Assembly: GCA_947259105.1 (NCBI GenBank)
Contig: CAMYKU010000017.1
Coordinates: forward strand, 1 to 54,186
Origin: an uncultured Alphaproteobacteria bacterium
GTDB taxonomy: Bacteria > Pseudomonadota > Alphaproteobacteria > UBA8366 > JADFVY01
DNA length: 54,186 nt
Direction: 5' to 3'
A program made the translations under genes and the position numbers. Positions within the stretch are counted from its first letter, which is position 1. Every line of letters begins with the position of its first letter. The notes under the pieces are model-generated. The model was not told the origin of the DNA and made no database searches. It saw nothing but the letters and a program-made list of their open reading frames with translations. Shown here piece by piece: positions 39,897 through 49,129 of this stretch.

Positions 39897-39981
39897 TCCG
39901 AAAAAACAATATGAACCTACCTTTTTAATATAGGTTTAACACTAACCCGCCGCGTGCCGCGCGACGAATGGTCGCGAAGAC

Positions 39982-40004
39982 GCGATACGGCGCCGCCGTA
40001 TCGC
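39982..40004 (-). terminator. Hairpin between clpP and clpX
   Basis: GCGATACGG and CCGTATCGC form a perfect 9-base stem with a 5-base loop about 30 bases after the clpP stop. There is no T-run, so it may attenuate or stabilise transcripts rather than terminate fully. Confidence 0.4.
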
Positions 40005-40032
40005 CACCGAATGCAGAATCGGTACCGGCACC

Positions 40033-40689
40033 CTACTCCTTCGTTTCGGGCGTCTCCGGCTCTTCGTCGGACGCCAGAACGGGCCGGGTACTGACGACCT
40101 CGTCGATCAGTCCGAATTCCTTGCCGTCCTCCGGCGTCATAAACTTGTCGCGCTCCACCGCGGATTCGATGGTGGCGATGTCCTGCCCGGTATGATGCAC
40201 AAAGATCTCGTTCAGACGCTGCCGGACGGCGAGAATTTCCCTGGCGTGAATTTCGATATCGGTCGCCTGGCCCTGAAAGCCGCCCGACGGCTGATGAATC
40301 ATGATCCGGCTGTTGGGAAGCGAATACCGTTTTCCGGCAGCGCCGGCACACAGCAGCAGCGCGCCCATGGACGCCGCCTGGCCGATAACGACGGTCGAAA
40401 CGTCGGGCCGGATGTATTGCATGGTGTCGTATATGGAAAGACCCGAGGTCACCACGCCGCCCGGAGAATTGATGTAGAACGCGATATCCTTCGTCGGATT
40501 TTCCGATTCAAGAAACAGAAGCTGGGCGTTGACAAGGCTTGCCACCTCGTCATGCACCGGGCCCGTCAGAAAGATAATCCTCTCCTTCAGCAGCCGCGAG
40601 TAGATATCGTAGGCGCGTTCGCCCCGGTTGGTCTGCTCGACCACCATGGGCACAAGCGTATTCATATGAATGTCATGAGAATCCCGCAT
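40033..40689 (-). CDS. clpP: ATP-dependent Clp protease proteolytic subunit
   Basis: The barrel-shaped serine peptidase of ClpXP. With the ATG at 40689 the protein is 218 residues and the triad is Ser107 (GQAASMGA), His132 (MIHQPSGG) and Asp181 (ERDKFM), all exactly ten positions above E. coli numbering. This start is chosen because AGGAG lies 6 bases before it; an ATG 11 codons upstream has no such site. The C-terminus after residue 200 is acidic. It follows tig by 39 bases. Confidence 0.96.
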   Translation of the reverse strand: MRDSHDIHMNTLVPMVVEQTNRGERAYDIYSRLLKERIIFLTGPVHDEVASLVNAQLLFLESENPTKDIAFYINSPGGVVTSGLSIYDTMQYIRPDVSTVVIGQAASMGALLLCAGAAGKRYSLPNSRIMIHQPSGGFQGQATDIEIHAREILAVRQRLNEIFVHHTGQDIATIESAVERDKFMTPEDGKEFGLIDEVVSTRPVLASDEEPETPETKE

Positions 40690-40728
40690 GGAATGCTCCT
40701 GCCTTTGAACAATTTGAGTCACGCTCTG

Positions 40729-42207
40729 TCAGTCCTTCCCGGCTTTGGCGGCGGCCTGCTTTTTCGATCCGCCGGGCTTCGCGCCCTTGTCTTTCTTGCT
40801 CGAGTCTTTCTTGCTCGTATCGGCTTTGGTCTTGGCCGGTTTCTTCGATTTGGCCTTTTTCCCCGATGCCTTCTGATCCGTCGATTCGCCCTGCTCGGCC
40901 TTCAGGAGCTCGTCCATCGTGCCCGAGCGCTCCTTCACCTTGGCGATCTCGAGGATGAAGTCCGTCACCTTGTTCTCGAACAGCGGCGCCCGGATCTGGG
41001 CCAGCGCCTCCGGATGATTCTGGTAGTGCTCGACGACTTCCCGCTGCTGCCCCGGATACCTCTGCGCTTCCGCCATGATGGCGCGGTTGATTTCGTCCTG
41101 CGTGACCTCGACGCTATTGCGCCGGCCGACCTCGGCGAGGAGCAGGCCAAGACGAACACGCCGTTCAGCAATGGCCCGGTATTCGGACTTCAACTCGTCG
41201 TCGCTCTTGTCGACGTCGTCGTCATCGATCTGGCCCTGTTCGCGCGCCTGCTCGAACTGCTGCCAGATCGTGTCGAATTCAGCGTCCACCATCCCGGACG
41301 GCACGTCGAAATCGTGCAGCTCGGACAGCCTGTCGAGCAGGCGGCGCTTCAGGCCGGTACGCGACACGGCACCGTATTCGCGCTCCATGTTCTCGCGCAC
41401 CGCGGCGCGCATCTTCGACAAATCTTCGAAGCCCATGGTGGCGGCGAGCTTATCGTCGAGGGGCGACTCCACATATTCTCGCAGTTCGCGGACCGTAACC
41501 TCGAACTCGGCGTCTTTTCCGGCGAGGTCGGGTGAATTGTACTCCTCCGGAAACGTCACCTTTACCGTCAACTGGTCGCCGGGCTTTGCACCGACAATCT
41601 GATCCTCGAAACCGGGAATGAAACGGCCGGAGCCGAGTTCCAGCTGGAAATCCTTGCCCGCGCCACCGGGAAATTCGGCTCCGTCGGCGCGGCCGACAAA
41701 ATCGATCACGGCGACATCGCCCTGTTTGGCCTTGCGTGGTGTGGCAACCGTTTCGGCCATCCGGTTTTCCCTGGCAATCCGTGCAAGCGCCTCGTCGACC
41801 TCGGCGTCAGACACCTCGATCGCGATACGCTCAAGCTCGATCTTGGAAAAATCGGCCGGCTCGAAGTCCGGCATCAGTTCGACCTGCATGCTATATTCGA
41901 GGTCTGCGCCGTCCTCGTAGCTCTTTATCTCAATTCTCGGCTGGATTGCCGGCGTGAGACCGCGTTCGGCGATCGCCTGGGCCGACGAATCCTGCACCGC
42001 CGCTTCGAGAATCTCCCCGATCACCGCCTTCCCGTAGCGCTGCTGCAGCAGCGTAAGCGGCGCTTTGCCGGGACGGAAGCCCGGCAGGGTGAGACCCTTG
42101 CCGACCTCGGTCAGGCGATGGTCGACTTTCTCGCCTATGTCGCTGGCCTCGATGCGCACCGTGAATTCACGGGTCAGGCCCTCGTTCCTGGTTTCGGTAA
42201 CCTGCAT
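40729..42207 (-). CDS. tig: Trigger factor
   Basis: Ribosome-bound chaperone and peptidyl-prolyl isomerase. The N-terminal ribosome-binding domain has the GFRPGKAP signature (about residues 43-50). The FKBP-like domain (about 155-245) shows DVAVIDFVGRADGAEF and GSGRFIPGFEDQIVG, and the helical chaperone domain follows. The 492-residue protein is longer than the usual 430-450 because of a C-terminal, nearly pure Lys/Ala/Ser tail of about 50 residues. Such basic tails occur in several alphaproteobacterial trigger factors. It lies directly downstream of tRNA-Leu. Confidence 0.96.
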   Translation of the reverse strand: MQVTETRNEGLTREFTVRIEASDIGEKVDHRLTEVGKGLTLPGFRPGKAPLTLLQQRYGKAVIGEILEAAVQDSSAQAIAERGLTPAIQPRIEIKSYEDGADLEYSMQVELMPDFEPADFSKIELERIAIEVSDAEVDEALARIARENRMAETVATPRKAKQGDVAVIDFVGRADGAEFPGGAGKDFQLELGSGRFIPGFEDQIVGAKPGDQLTVKVTFPEEYNSPDLAGKDAEFEVTVRELREYVESPLDDKLAATMGFEDLSKMRAAVRENMEREYGAVSRTGLKRRLLDRLSELHDFDVPSGMVDAEFDTIWQQFEQAREQGQIDDDDVDKSDDELKSEYRAIAERRVRLGLLLAEVGRRNSVEVTQDEINRAIMAEAQRYPGQQREVVEHYQNHPEALAQIRAPLFENKVTDFILEIAKVKERSGTMDELLKAEQGESTDQKASGKKAKSKKPAKTKADTSKKDSSKKDKGAKPGGSKKQAAAKAGKD

Positions 42208-42276
42208 GGAAATGCGTACTCGGCTAAAGGTGAACCTGTTATCTCAATCCGGCGAACATCGCCGAATCTGCCTGGT

Positions 42277-42361
42277 TGGTGCGGGCGGAGGGACTTGAAC
42301 CCCCACGGATTTCTCCACTGGATCCTAAATCCAGCGCGTCTACCAGTTCCGCCACGCCCGC
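42277..42361 (-). tRNA. tRNA-Leu (TAG)
   Basis: An 85-base class II tRNA: acceptor GCGGGCG pairs with CGCCCGC, the anticodon loop TTTAGGA gives TAG, and a long variable arm (TGGAGAAATCCGT) marks Leu. T-arm GGTTCAAGTCC and an encoded CCA are present. It is 69 bases upstream of tig on the same strand, with a short hairpin between. Confidence 0.96.
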
Positions 42362-42394
42362 GCCCGCGGCCGAGCATCGGCAACGCGGCGACCC

Positions 42395-42423
42395 TGTATA
42401 GGAACAGCGCGTTGAGCGGTCAA
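42395..42423 (-). promoter_or_regulatory. Promoter of tRNA-Leu (and perhaps tig)
   Basis: TTGACC (-35) and TATACA (-10) on the minus strand, spaced by exactly 17 bases, 33 bases before the tRNA. Good consensus match. Read-through into tig is possible because no strong terminator lies between. Confidence 0.65.
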
Positions 42424-42541
42424 GTCACGTGGGGAGGCAACTGCGAGATTGCAAGATACTGCCGAGGGGATGTGAGTCGGCACGCGCCGCGACGCGGCAC
42501 GTTGTTAATTGTCGGCGGCCGCGAGAGGCCGGCCGGTAAGT

Positions 42542-42799
42542 TCAGGCGGACTCGCCGCAGTGACTGTAGTTGTCGGCGAAAACCGAAAGGGCCAGCACAC
42601 GAGGCCCTTCGAAGGTGCGTCCTTTTTCCTGCGACCGCTCGAACCGCACTTCATATTTTACATGCGGAATTCCAAACGTATCTTTCGCTATAGAAAGAAT
42701 TCGTACGGTCTCAACCAAATTATTCGAATGCTGGCGTTTAAAAAACGCCCCTTCGTGAATGAACTCGACGTCAGTTTTTTTGGTCTCTTTCCAGAACAT
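42542..42799 (-). CDS. Hypothetical protein, 85 residues
   Basis: I do not recognise this protein. It is soluble, with a basic N-terminal half and a strand-rich middle (TFGIPHVKYEVRFER). An AGAGGGACG site lies about 8 bases before the ATG, which supports real translation. The gene and the 200 bases upstream are clearly more AT-rich than their surroundings, which hints at a foreign origin or a relaxed region beside the tRNA-Leu. Confidence 0.6.
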   Translation of the reverse strand: MFWKETKKTDVEFIHEGAFFKRQHSNNLVETVRILSIAKDTFGIPHVKYEVRFERSQEKGRTFEGPRVLALSVFADNYSHCGESA

Positions 42800-43013
42800 A
42801 TAGGTACGTCCCTCTTTTCAGAACGGGATCAATATTGCATTGGTCAATCGAATGTTACGCCAATCCAAATATTTCCTTATCAAGTTGTATTCAAACTTGG
42901 CCCCGATTAGGTCCGCACCCACCTCATCCAGGGGTAAGCCATTGAGAATATACCAGCATTTTATTAACGAGAGATTGACCGCCTCGTCTCGAACCGGATG
43001 GCCTTGGATAACC

Positions 43014-44519
43014 TCAGGTTGTCCGGTTCCGCAAAGCGCTCAGGACCGCGGGAAGCATGTCGGGCAGGTCTTCGGCGATCAGTCCCGGCCCCTGCAGGGT
43101 CGCGGCTTGGCCGTGCAGCCACGCGGCGCAGCAGCCGGCCTCGAATGGAGCCATGCCCTGCGCCATCAACGCAACCGCAATGCCGGAAAGCACGTCGCCG
43201 GAGCCCGCCGTGGCGAGGTCCGGCGGCGCGTTGCTGTTGACGACCGCCCGGCCATCCGGCGCCGCGATCACGGTATCCGGTCCCTTGAGCAGGACGACGG
43301 CGCCCGAGTGCTGCGCCGCAGTCCGTGCGCGCTCCAGTTTTCCGGTCCCGGGAATGGATGGAAACAAACCGGCAAATTCCCCTTCATGCGGCGTCAAAAG
43401 GCAGGACCCGGTGATCGCGCCGAACAGGTCTGCCGGATCGCCGCCGAAGACGGTCAGGGCGTCGGCGTCCAGAACGACCGGTTTTCCCGCCGCCAGCGCC
43501 GCCAGCACATTGTCTCTTGTTTCCGGCTTCAGGCCGTTCCCGGGCCCCAGCAGCACGGCATGGGAACGCGGGTCGGCAAGCCTGTCCGCCAGCGCCTCGA
43601 CATCGTCGAGCCGGGCCACCAGGGCGCCGACCTGACTGGCGCGGTAGATCATCAGCGAATCGGGCGGCGACAGCACCGTCACCACACCGGCACCGGCCCG
43701 GCGCGCCGCCGCCGCGGCGAGCCGGGCCGCACCGGTCATGCCGGAACCGCCGACCACCAGGGCATGGCCGCGGCTGTACTTGTGCTGATCGAACCGCGGC
43801 CATGGAAATCCCTCCAGCCACAAATCGGGCCCGTTCGCCGCCTGCGCCGGCGCGATGTCATCGAGCACCGGCTCCGGTATGCCGATATCGGCAACCATCA
43901 GTTCGCCGCACAATTGCCGGCCCGGCAGCAACAGGTGCCCCGGCTTGCGCCGGAAAAACGTCACCGTCAGGTTCGCGGGGGCCGCCGTGCCCAGAATGGC
44001 TCCGGTATCGCCGTGAACGCCGCTTGGCACATCCACGGCGACACAGGGCAGACCGTGCGCCGCCACCGCCGCAACGATTTCGGCCGCGGTCCCGGCCAGC
44101 GGCCGTGCCAGTCCGGCGCCAAAGAGCGCATCGACGACGAGTTCCGCCCCGTCGAGCACGCCTGTCGAGAGCGTCTCGACCGGGCCGCCCCACCGGTCGG
44201 CATGGATCCGCGCATCGCCCTTCAGCCTCTCGCGGTCGCCGAGCAACGCCAGCCGCACAGGCCAACCGGCATCGGACAGCAGGCGGGCCATCACGAACCC
44301 GTCGCCGCCGTTGTTCCCCGGGCCACACAGGATGGCGACCGGGCATGCCTTCCACCGCGCGACGATCGCGTCGGCGACCGCCCGGCCGGCATTTTCCATC
44401 AGCGTCTCGCCCGAAACGCCCGCGGCCGTCGCAGCGGCATCGGCGCGATACATCTCGTCGACCGTCAGCAGCACACTGGCTGCCGGAAATCCCTCCTGCC
44501 GTGGCGGCGGACCGCTCAT
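43014..44519 (-). CDS. nnrD: Bifunctional NAD(P)HX epimerase / ADP-dependent NAD(P)HX dehydratase
   Basis: Repairs hydrated, inactive NADH and NADPH. The N-terminal YjeF/NnrE domain (about residues 1-210; VDEMYRADAAA, GPGNNGGDGFVMARLL) epimerises the S and R hydrates. The C-terminal NnrD domain (about 225-500; VVGGSGMTGAARLAAAAARRAGAG, TPHEGEFAGLF, AGSGDVLSGI) dehydrates the S form using ADP. The 501-residue fusion is the common bacterial arrangement. Its start overlaps the stop of the DUF599 gene (ATGA), so the two are coupled. Confidence 0.94.
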   Translation of the reverse strand: MSGPPPRQEGFPAASVLLTVDEMYRADAAATAAGVSGETLMENAGRAVADAIVARWKACPVAILCGPGNNGGDGFVMARLLSDAGWPVRLALLGDRERLKGDARIHADRWGGPVETLSTGVLDGAELVVDALFGAGLARPLAGTAAEIVAAVAAHGLPCVAVDVPSGVHGDTGAILGTAAPANLTVTFFRRKPGHLLLPGRQLCGELMVADIGIPEPVLDDIAPAQAANGPDLWLEGFPWPRFDQHKYSRGHALVVGGSGMTGAARLAAAAARRAGAGVVTVLSPPDSLMIYRASQVGALVARLDDVEALADRLADPRSHAVLLGPGNGLKPETRDNVLAALAAGKPVVLDADALTVFGGDPADLFGAITGSCLLTPHEGEFAGLFPSIPGTGKLERARTAAQHSGAVVLLKGPDTVIAAPDGRAVVNSNAPPDLATAGSGDVLSGIAVALMAQGMAPFEAGCCAAWLHGQAATLQGPGLIAEDLPDMLPAVLSALRNRTT

Positions 44520-45205
44520 TCTCTTGCCTCGCAGGAAACGATCGCCTTCAGCGTCCGGGACCGGAACTCGCGGCGGTAGAGAACCAAAACGACGATCAGC
44601 ACCGCGGGGATCAGCGCCACGGGGTGGATGAACCAGCTGAGCGCGGCCATGCCGAAATAGTATGACCTCATGCCGTGATTGAAGTGCTTGGCGGCCAGCG
44701 AAGCGACGAGCGCAGCAGAAACCGCATAGTTGCGATAGCGTTCGACGGGTTCGGCATTGATTGGCGCCGCACCGACCAGCAGGGAGCAGTAGTTGAACTG
44801 GCGCATGGCCCAGGCGAACTTGAAGAAACCGTGCGCGAAGATCAGCATCATCAGGACGACCTTGAGCTCCCAGATGACTGGCGTTGCCTTTGCCGCGAAC
44901 GGAAGATCGCTGACGATGGCGATCACCTTTTCGGGCGACGCCACGATAGCAAACAGCCCGGCCAGAATCAGGATCGTCGTGGAGGCAAAGAACGTCGCGT
45001 TGTTGAGGGCGCTATTGATGATCTGCAGATCGACCATGCGGTTTTCGCGCTCCAGCATACGCATCATCCAGTCGACCCGCCGCCGATGCATGACGCCGAC
45101 CAGATTGCCGGCCGGTGCGCTCTTCTCCGAGTAGACCGTATAGCCGACCCAGCACAGGAGCAGCCAGGCGACCGCTGTGATGTCGAGGACGTTGAGGTTG
45201 GACAT
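44516..45205 (-). CDS. DUF599 family membrane protein
   Basis: A 229-residue inner-membrane protein with a helix near residues 5-24 and at least three more in the segments around 72-90, 110-130 and 180-215. The LNVLDITAVAWLLLCWVGYT start and the RFAWAMRQFNYCSLLVGAAP-like middle fit the DUF599 family. No function is established. It is translationally coupled to nnrD and divergent from the class V aminotransferase. Confidence 0.8.
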   Translation of the reverse strand: MSNLNVLDITAVAWLLLCWVGYTVYSEKSAPAGNLVGVMHRRRVDWMMRMLERENRMVDLQIINSALNNATFFASTTILILAGLFAIVASPEKVIAIVSDLPFAAKATPVIWELKVVLMMLIFAHGFFKFAWAMRQFNYCSLLVGAAPINAEPVERYRNYAVSAALVASLAAKHFNHGMRSYYFGMAALSWFIHPVALIPAVLIVVLVLYRREFRSRTLKAIVSCEARE

Positions 45206-45345
45206 GGGAGTCCGTTCGCTGCCGGTGTGCGCAGATTATGCAGGCTCGCGGGCCGTATCTCAACCACGCGCGAGGACGCAGCATTGCACGGACGCCGGGC
45301 CGGCGCTACAACCCCCCGGTCCAGCCCTTTCAGGGATCCCCGGCC

Positions 45346-46584
45346 ATGCTGCAGCTGCCCGCCTTCGACGTCGCCTTCGCCCGCGCGCAATTCCCGAACC
45401 TGGAGCGGCCCTGGGCGCTGTTCGAGAACGCGGGGGGCACCGTCGTCCCGAACCAGGTGATCGACAGGCTGAACGACTATCTGCGGAACTGCCAGGTGCA
45501 GCCGGGCGGCGCCTACGGCCCGTCCGAGGAGGCCGCCGAGCGAATCGGCGAGGCGCAGCGCCTGATGGAAGAGATGATGGGCGCCGAGCCCGGCGAGGTC
45601 ACGGTTGGCCCCTCAACGACGATGAACGTCTACTTGCTGGCACAGGCATTGCGACCCTGGTTTGAAGAGGGCGACGAGATCGTGGTGACCAACCTCGACC
45701 ACGAGGCGAATTCCGGCGCCTGGCGCCGGCTCGCGGAGTCCGGACTCTCCATCCGGGAATGGCGGGTCGACCCGGACACCGCGGAACTGGAGATCGAGGC
45801 CCTCGAGGCCCTGCTCACCGGGAAGACGAAGCTGGTCTGTTTCAGCCATTGCTCGAACATCGCCGGCGGCATCAACGACGTGCCGGCGATCACCCGGCTG
45901 GTCCACGAAGCGGGCGGTCTGGTGTGCGTCGACGGTGTGGCCTTCGCGCCGCACCGGCAGCTGGACGTCAAGGCATGGGATGTCGATTTCTACCTGTGCT
46001 CGCCGTACAAGATCTACGGTCCGCATCTCGGTCTGCTCTACGGAAAACGCGAGCACCTGCTGCGGGCGCGGGCCCAGAACCACTATTTCATAAGCGATTC
46101 GGATATTCCGCTGAAGCTGAATCCGGGCGGCCCGAACCACGAGCTGACCGCGGCCCTGACCGGTATGATCGATTACTTCGATGTCCTGCACCGGCATCAT
46201 TTCGGCGAGTCGAACCTGCCGCTGCATGGGCGCCTGGGCCAGCTCTACGCACTGTTCGCCGAGCACGAGGAACATCTCGCTGAGCCCTTCGTCGATTTCC
46301 TGACGGCCCGGCCCGGGATCCGCCTGGTCGGCCGCCGGACGGCACGGCAGCAGCTGCGCGCGCCGACATTCTCGTTCCTCGCCGAGGGCCGGCGCTCAGA
46401 CGAAATTCCGGCGGCACTCGCAAGACACGGTATCGGAATCGGCAGCGGAGATTTCTACGCCGCCCGCCTGATCGATGCGCTGGGCGCGCGCGACCGGGGC
46501 GGCGTCGTGCGCGCCAGCATGGTGCATTACAACACTGCGGAAGAGGTCGGACGGCTCGTCGCCGCGCTGGACGAGACGATCTGA
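45346..46584 (+). CDS. Class V aminotransferase (cysteine-desulfurase-like)
   Basis: A 412-residue pyridoxal-phosphate enzyme of fold type I. The PLP lysine lies in the CSPYKIYGPHLGLLYG segment (about residue 224), preceded by VCVDGVAFAPH with the cofactor aspartate. A FENAGGTVVPNQVI start and SCSNIAGGIND-like core resemble the CsdA/SufS-related subgroup, but the reactive cysteine loop of desulfurases is not evident, so it could be an isopenicillin-epimerase-like or other lyase. The frame extends 36 codons upstream without homology; the ATG at 45346 is preferred. Confidence 0.85.
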   Translation: MLQLPAFDVAFARAQFPNLERPWALFENAGGTVVPNQVIDRLNDYLRNCQVQPGGAYGPSEEAAERIGEAQRLMEEMMGAEPGEVTVGPSTTMNVYLLAQALRPWFEEGDEIVVTNLDHEANSGAWRRLAESGLSIREWRVDPDTAELEIEALEALLTGKTKLVCFSHCSNIAGGINDVPAITRLVHEAGGLVCVDGVAFAPHRQLDVKAWDVDFYLCSPYKIYGPHLGLLYGKREHLLRARAQNHYFISDSDIPLKLNPGGPNHELTAALTGMIDYFDVLHRHHFGESNLPLHGRLGQLYALFAEHEEHLAEPFVDFLTARPGIRLVGRRTARQQLRAPTFSFLAEGRRSDEIPAALARHGIGIGSGDFYAARLIDALGARDRGGVVRASMVHYNTAEEVGRLVAALDETI

Positions 46585-46602
46585 CCGCAGGCGCCGTAAC
46601 GC

Positions 46603-47250
46603 CTATTCGGCGGCGCTCTTGCGGGCCGCCATGGCCTGCTCGACGGACGGGCGGCGCATCTCGAAGACTTCTTCAACGACCGCGTAGTCCATATAGCCGA
46701 GCCGCGCGACCGGCTTGATCTTCGCCGTGTCGACGCGGCCGTCGGTCAGTACGGAATCTGCAATATGGATTCCGACGACATGGCCGAAGATTGCGGTATT
46801 GCGCGAGTCCGGATCGTCCGAGGGCAGATCGACGAACCGCAGGACCCTGCATTCGAGATTGATCGGCGATTCCGCGACCCGCGGCGGCTTGACCAGATTG
46901 CACGGCGCCGGCGCCAGCCCGGCAAGCGCCATCTCGTCGATTTCGGCCGGCAGGGACGCGCTGGTCAGGTTCATCGCTTCGCGCAGGTCCCAGGTCGCCA
47001 TGTTGGCGACGAACTCGCCGGTCGCCTTGCAGTTGGTCAGCGTGTCCTTGGGGCCGTGGGGCTGCCGGCCATTGACACCGACCACGACGACGGGCGGATT
47101 GGACGAAACCCCGTTGAAGAAACTGAACGGGGCCAGATTGACGACGCCGTCCGCGCTCAGCGTCGTCAGCCAGCCGATCGGACGCGGCACGACGCAGCTC
47201 TTGAACGGATCATGCGGCAGCCCGTGGTGGTCCTTGGTTTCGTAGAACAT
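46603..47250 (-). CDS. Flavin reductase-like FMN-binding protein
   Basis: A 215-residue protein of the DIM6/NTAB (flavin reductase-like) family with a split-barrel FMN fold. The FMN-binding segment VPRPIGWLTTLSADGVVNLAPFSFFNGVSSNPP is at about residues 22-54. Members are flavin reductases or uncharacterised oxidoreductases. The frame is open 42 codons further upstream, but homologues begin MFYETK; a GGAAGGA site lies 12 bases before this ATG, and an ATG four codons earlier sits directly on that site. It converges with the aminotransferase gene. Confidence 0.85.
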   Translation of the reverse strand: MFYETKDHHGLPHDPFKSCVVPRPIGWLTTLSADGVVNLAPFSFFNGVSSNPPVVVVGVNGRQPHGPKDTLTNCKATGEFVANMATWDLREAMNLTSASLPAEIDEMALAGLAPAPCNLVKPPRVAESPINLECRVLRFVDLPSDDPDSRNTAIFGHVVGIHIADSVLTDGRVDTAKIKPVARLGYMDYAVVEEVFEMRRPSVEQAMAARKSAAE

Positions 47251-47318
47251 GCTCGCACGCATTCCTTCCGTTTTGTCCGGCGGCGCCGCGTCTCTCCCGC
47301 CGCGCCGGGCGACACCGC

Positions 47319-48875
47319 CTAAAGCTGCGACTGGATCGGGAACATGCTCAGGAAGTTGACCTTGAAGCGCTCCCACACGCTCGCGTGAGGCTCATGGTCG
47401 AAGACCTGCTCCTCGCCGTCGACGAGCCCGTGCCAGAGCAGCTTCTCGGTCCCCTTCTCGTTCCGGGTCAATTCCAGACGGAAGGCGACCTTGTCGATTT
47501 GTTCGTCGAAACGCCGGGCCATCTCGCCGGCCATTTCCGGCGAGCGCAGCACGACGCCGATCTCGGTATTGAAAACAATGGCACGCGGGTCGAGGTTGAG
47601 CGATCCGATGAACACCGACTCGCGATCGAGGACGAACGATTTCGCATGCAGGCTCGCCACCGACGACCCGAACTTGGCCTTGCGCTGTTTGGCGGTGAGC
47701 CGGCTGTTCATCTCGTATATCTCGACACCCGCGCGGAGCAGCGCCCTGCGGTACTTGAGGTACCCGGCGTGGACAATGGCGACGTCGTTGGAAGCGAGCG
47801 AATTGGTCAGGATCCTGACCCGGACACCCCGCTCTCGCGCTGCCCTCAAGACCGCCACCCCGTCGTCTCCCGGCACGAAATAGGGCGAGAAGATGATCAA
47901 CTCCTCGCGCACGGCCTGCATGTGGGGACTCAGCTGCGCCGAGAGGTAGCGTTCGGATTTCTCCATTTCCTCAATGAGTTTTTCGGGCGGGTCGTAGACC
48001 ACCTCGCCGTTTCCCCAATAATAACTCACCGTGCCGGCTCGCAGCGCGTTCGATAGGTCCGAGTCGCGCAGCGCGCGCAGGTAGTCGGACCCGGCCTGCT
48101 CGGCGACGAATTGGGTCAGGCGCGCGCGCATCTCTTCGGTTTCCCGCGGGGTCGGCAATTTCGTTACCAGCACCGAGACCGGATAGGCAAGTTCGCTGTT
48201 CCAGTACTGGTCGAACGCGGTCGAGACCTGTTTGGCCACCGGGCCCGTCGCCACCACGTCCAGGTCCGAAAATGCAATGTCCGGGTCGGCCTCGAAATAC
48301 TCGTTGCCGATATTGCGCCCGCCGAGGATCGCATACTGGTTGTCGACGTTGAACGACTTGTTGTGCGCACGTCGCTCCACCTCGGCCAGGCGGGTGATGA
48401 ACTGCGAGGTACGGCTCACATTGCGCGCGAACGGATTGAAGAGCCGGACTTCCATGTTCGGATGGTTGTCAGCGGCTGCCAGCGCAAGGTCCTTGCCCTC
48501 AATATCCATGTCGTCGACCAGCAGCCGCACGCGCACGCCACGGTCGGCCGCATTGAGCAGCAGGTCGACGAACAGCCGGCCGACGAGGTCCTTGTGCAGG
48601 AGGTAATACTGCGCGTCGATGCTGCGCTCGGCGGCGTTGGCCAGCACCGCGCGCGCGACGAACGCGTCGAGCCCGTTGCCGAGAGGGTAGAACCCGGTCT
48701 CTCCGGGATGGCCTTGCCGCTTCTTCCTGCTCGTCTTGCCGAGGGTCGTGTCGTCGGTATCCGCAAAGGCATAGGATTCCGTCCGCGCGAAATCCTCCGG
48801 CAGGGACGCGCAGCCGCCTGCAACCAGCAGGCCACAAATTGTCAGAGTTGCAGCAAGCGGGTGCCGACCTGTCAT
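47319..48875 (-). CDS. Phospholipase D-type lipoprotein, copy 1 (ClsC-like)
   Basis: A 518-residue predicted lipoprotein: the signal peptide ends in a VAGGC lipobox at about residues 18-22. Two HKD motifs are complete, HNKSFNVDNQYAILGGRN (about 172) and HAKSFVLDRESVFIGSLN (about 395), so it should be an active phosphatidyltransferase or phospholipase. The closest known type is cardiolipin synthase C. It is a paralogue of the product at 49207-50754, and tRNA-His lies between them. A TTGACT box about 50 bases upstream resembles the promoter of the second copy. Confidence 0.9.
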   Translation of the reverse strand: MTGRHPLAATLTICGLLVAGGCASLPEDFARTESYAFADTDDTTLGKTSRKKRQGHPGETGFYPLGNGLDAFVARAVLANAAERSIDAQYYLLHKDLVGRLFVDLLLNAADRGVRVRLLVDDMDIEGKDLALAAADNHPNMEVRLFNPFARNVSRTSQFITRLAEVERRAHNKSFNVDNQYAILGGRNIGNEYFEADPDIAFSDLDVVATGPVAKQVSTAFDQYWNSELAYPVSVLVTKLPTPRETEEMRARLTQFVAEQAGSDYLRALRDSDLSNALRAGTVSYYWGNGEVVYDPPEKLIEEMEKSERYLSAQLSPHMQAVREELIIFSPYFVPGDDGVAVLRAARERGVRVRILTNSLASNDVAIVHAGYLKYRRALLRAGVEIYEMNSRLTAKQRKAKFGSSVASLHAKSFVLDRESVFIGSLNLDPRAIVFNTEIGVVLRSPEMAGEMARRFDEQIDKVAFRLELTRNEKGTEKLLWHGLVDGEEQVFDHEPHASVWERFKVNFLSMFPIQSQL

Positions 48876-48897
48876 GTCCTGTTCCCCCTGTCGGCCT

Positions 48898-48927
48898 TAA
48901 AAGCCAGAGAGGCGCCCGCCGAGTCAA
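48898..48927 (-). promoter_or_regulatory. Possible promoter of phospholipase D copy 1
   Basis: TTGACT (-35) and CTTTTA (-10) on the minus strand, 18 bases apart, 23 bases before the start. The surrounding CTTGACTCGGC is shared with the promoter of copy 2. Confidence 0.35.
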
Positions 48928-48992
48928 GTCCGCAAGGAGAATTCCGCGGCCGGGCGCGCCGGCCTCGTTGCGGAGATCTCGGTGGAAATTTT

Positions 48993-49070
48993 TGGGGTGG
49001 CTGATGGGACTTGAACCCACGACCCCCAGGTCCACAACCTGGTGCTCTAACCAACTGAGCTACAGCCACC
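48993..49070 (-). tRNA. tRNA-His (GTG)
   Basis: Acceptor GTGGCTG pairs with CAGCCAC; the extra 5' G (-1) faces the C discriminator, the hallmark of tRNA-His. Anticodon loop TTGTGGA between CCAGG and CCTGG; T-arm GGTTCAAGTCC; encoded CCA. Confidence 0.96.
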
Positions 49071-49084
49071 ATTGAGGAGCCGCC

Positions 49085-49113
49085 TTTTAACGCCTGCCGC
49101 CACATTGCGTCAA
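49085..49113 (-). promoter_or_regulatory. Promoter of tRNA-His
   Basis: TTGACG (-35) and TTAAAA (-10) on the minus strand, 17 bases apart, with the -10 ending 14 bases before the tRNA. Confidence 0.55.
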
Positions 49114-49129
49114 GCGGAACAGAACTCCC

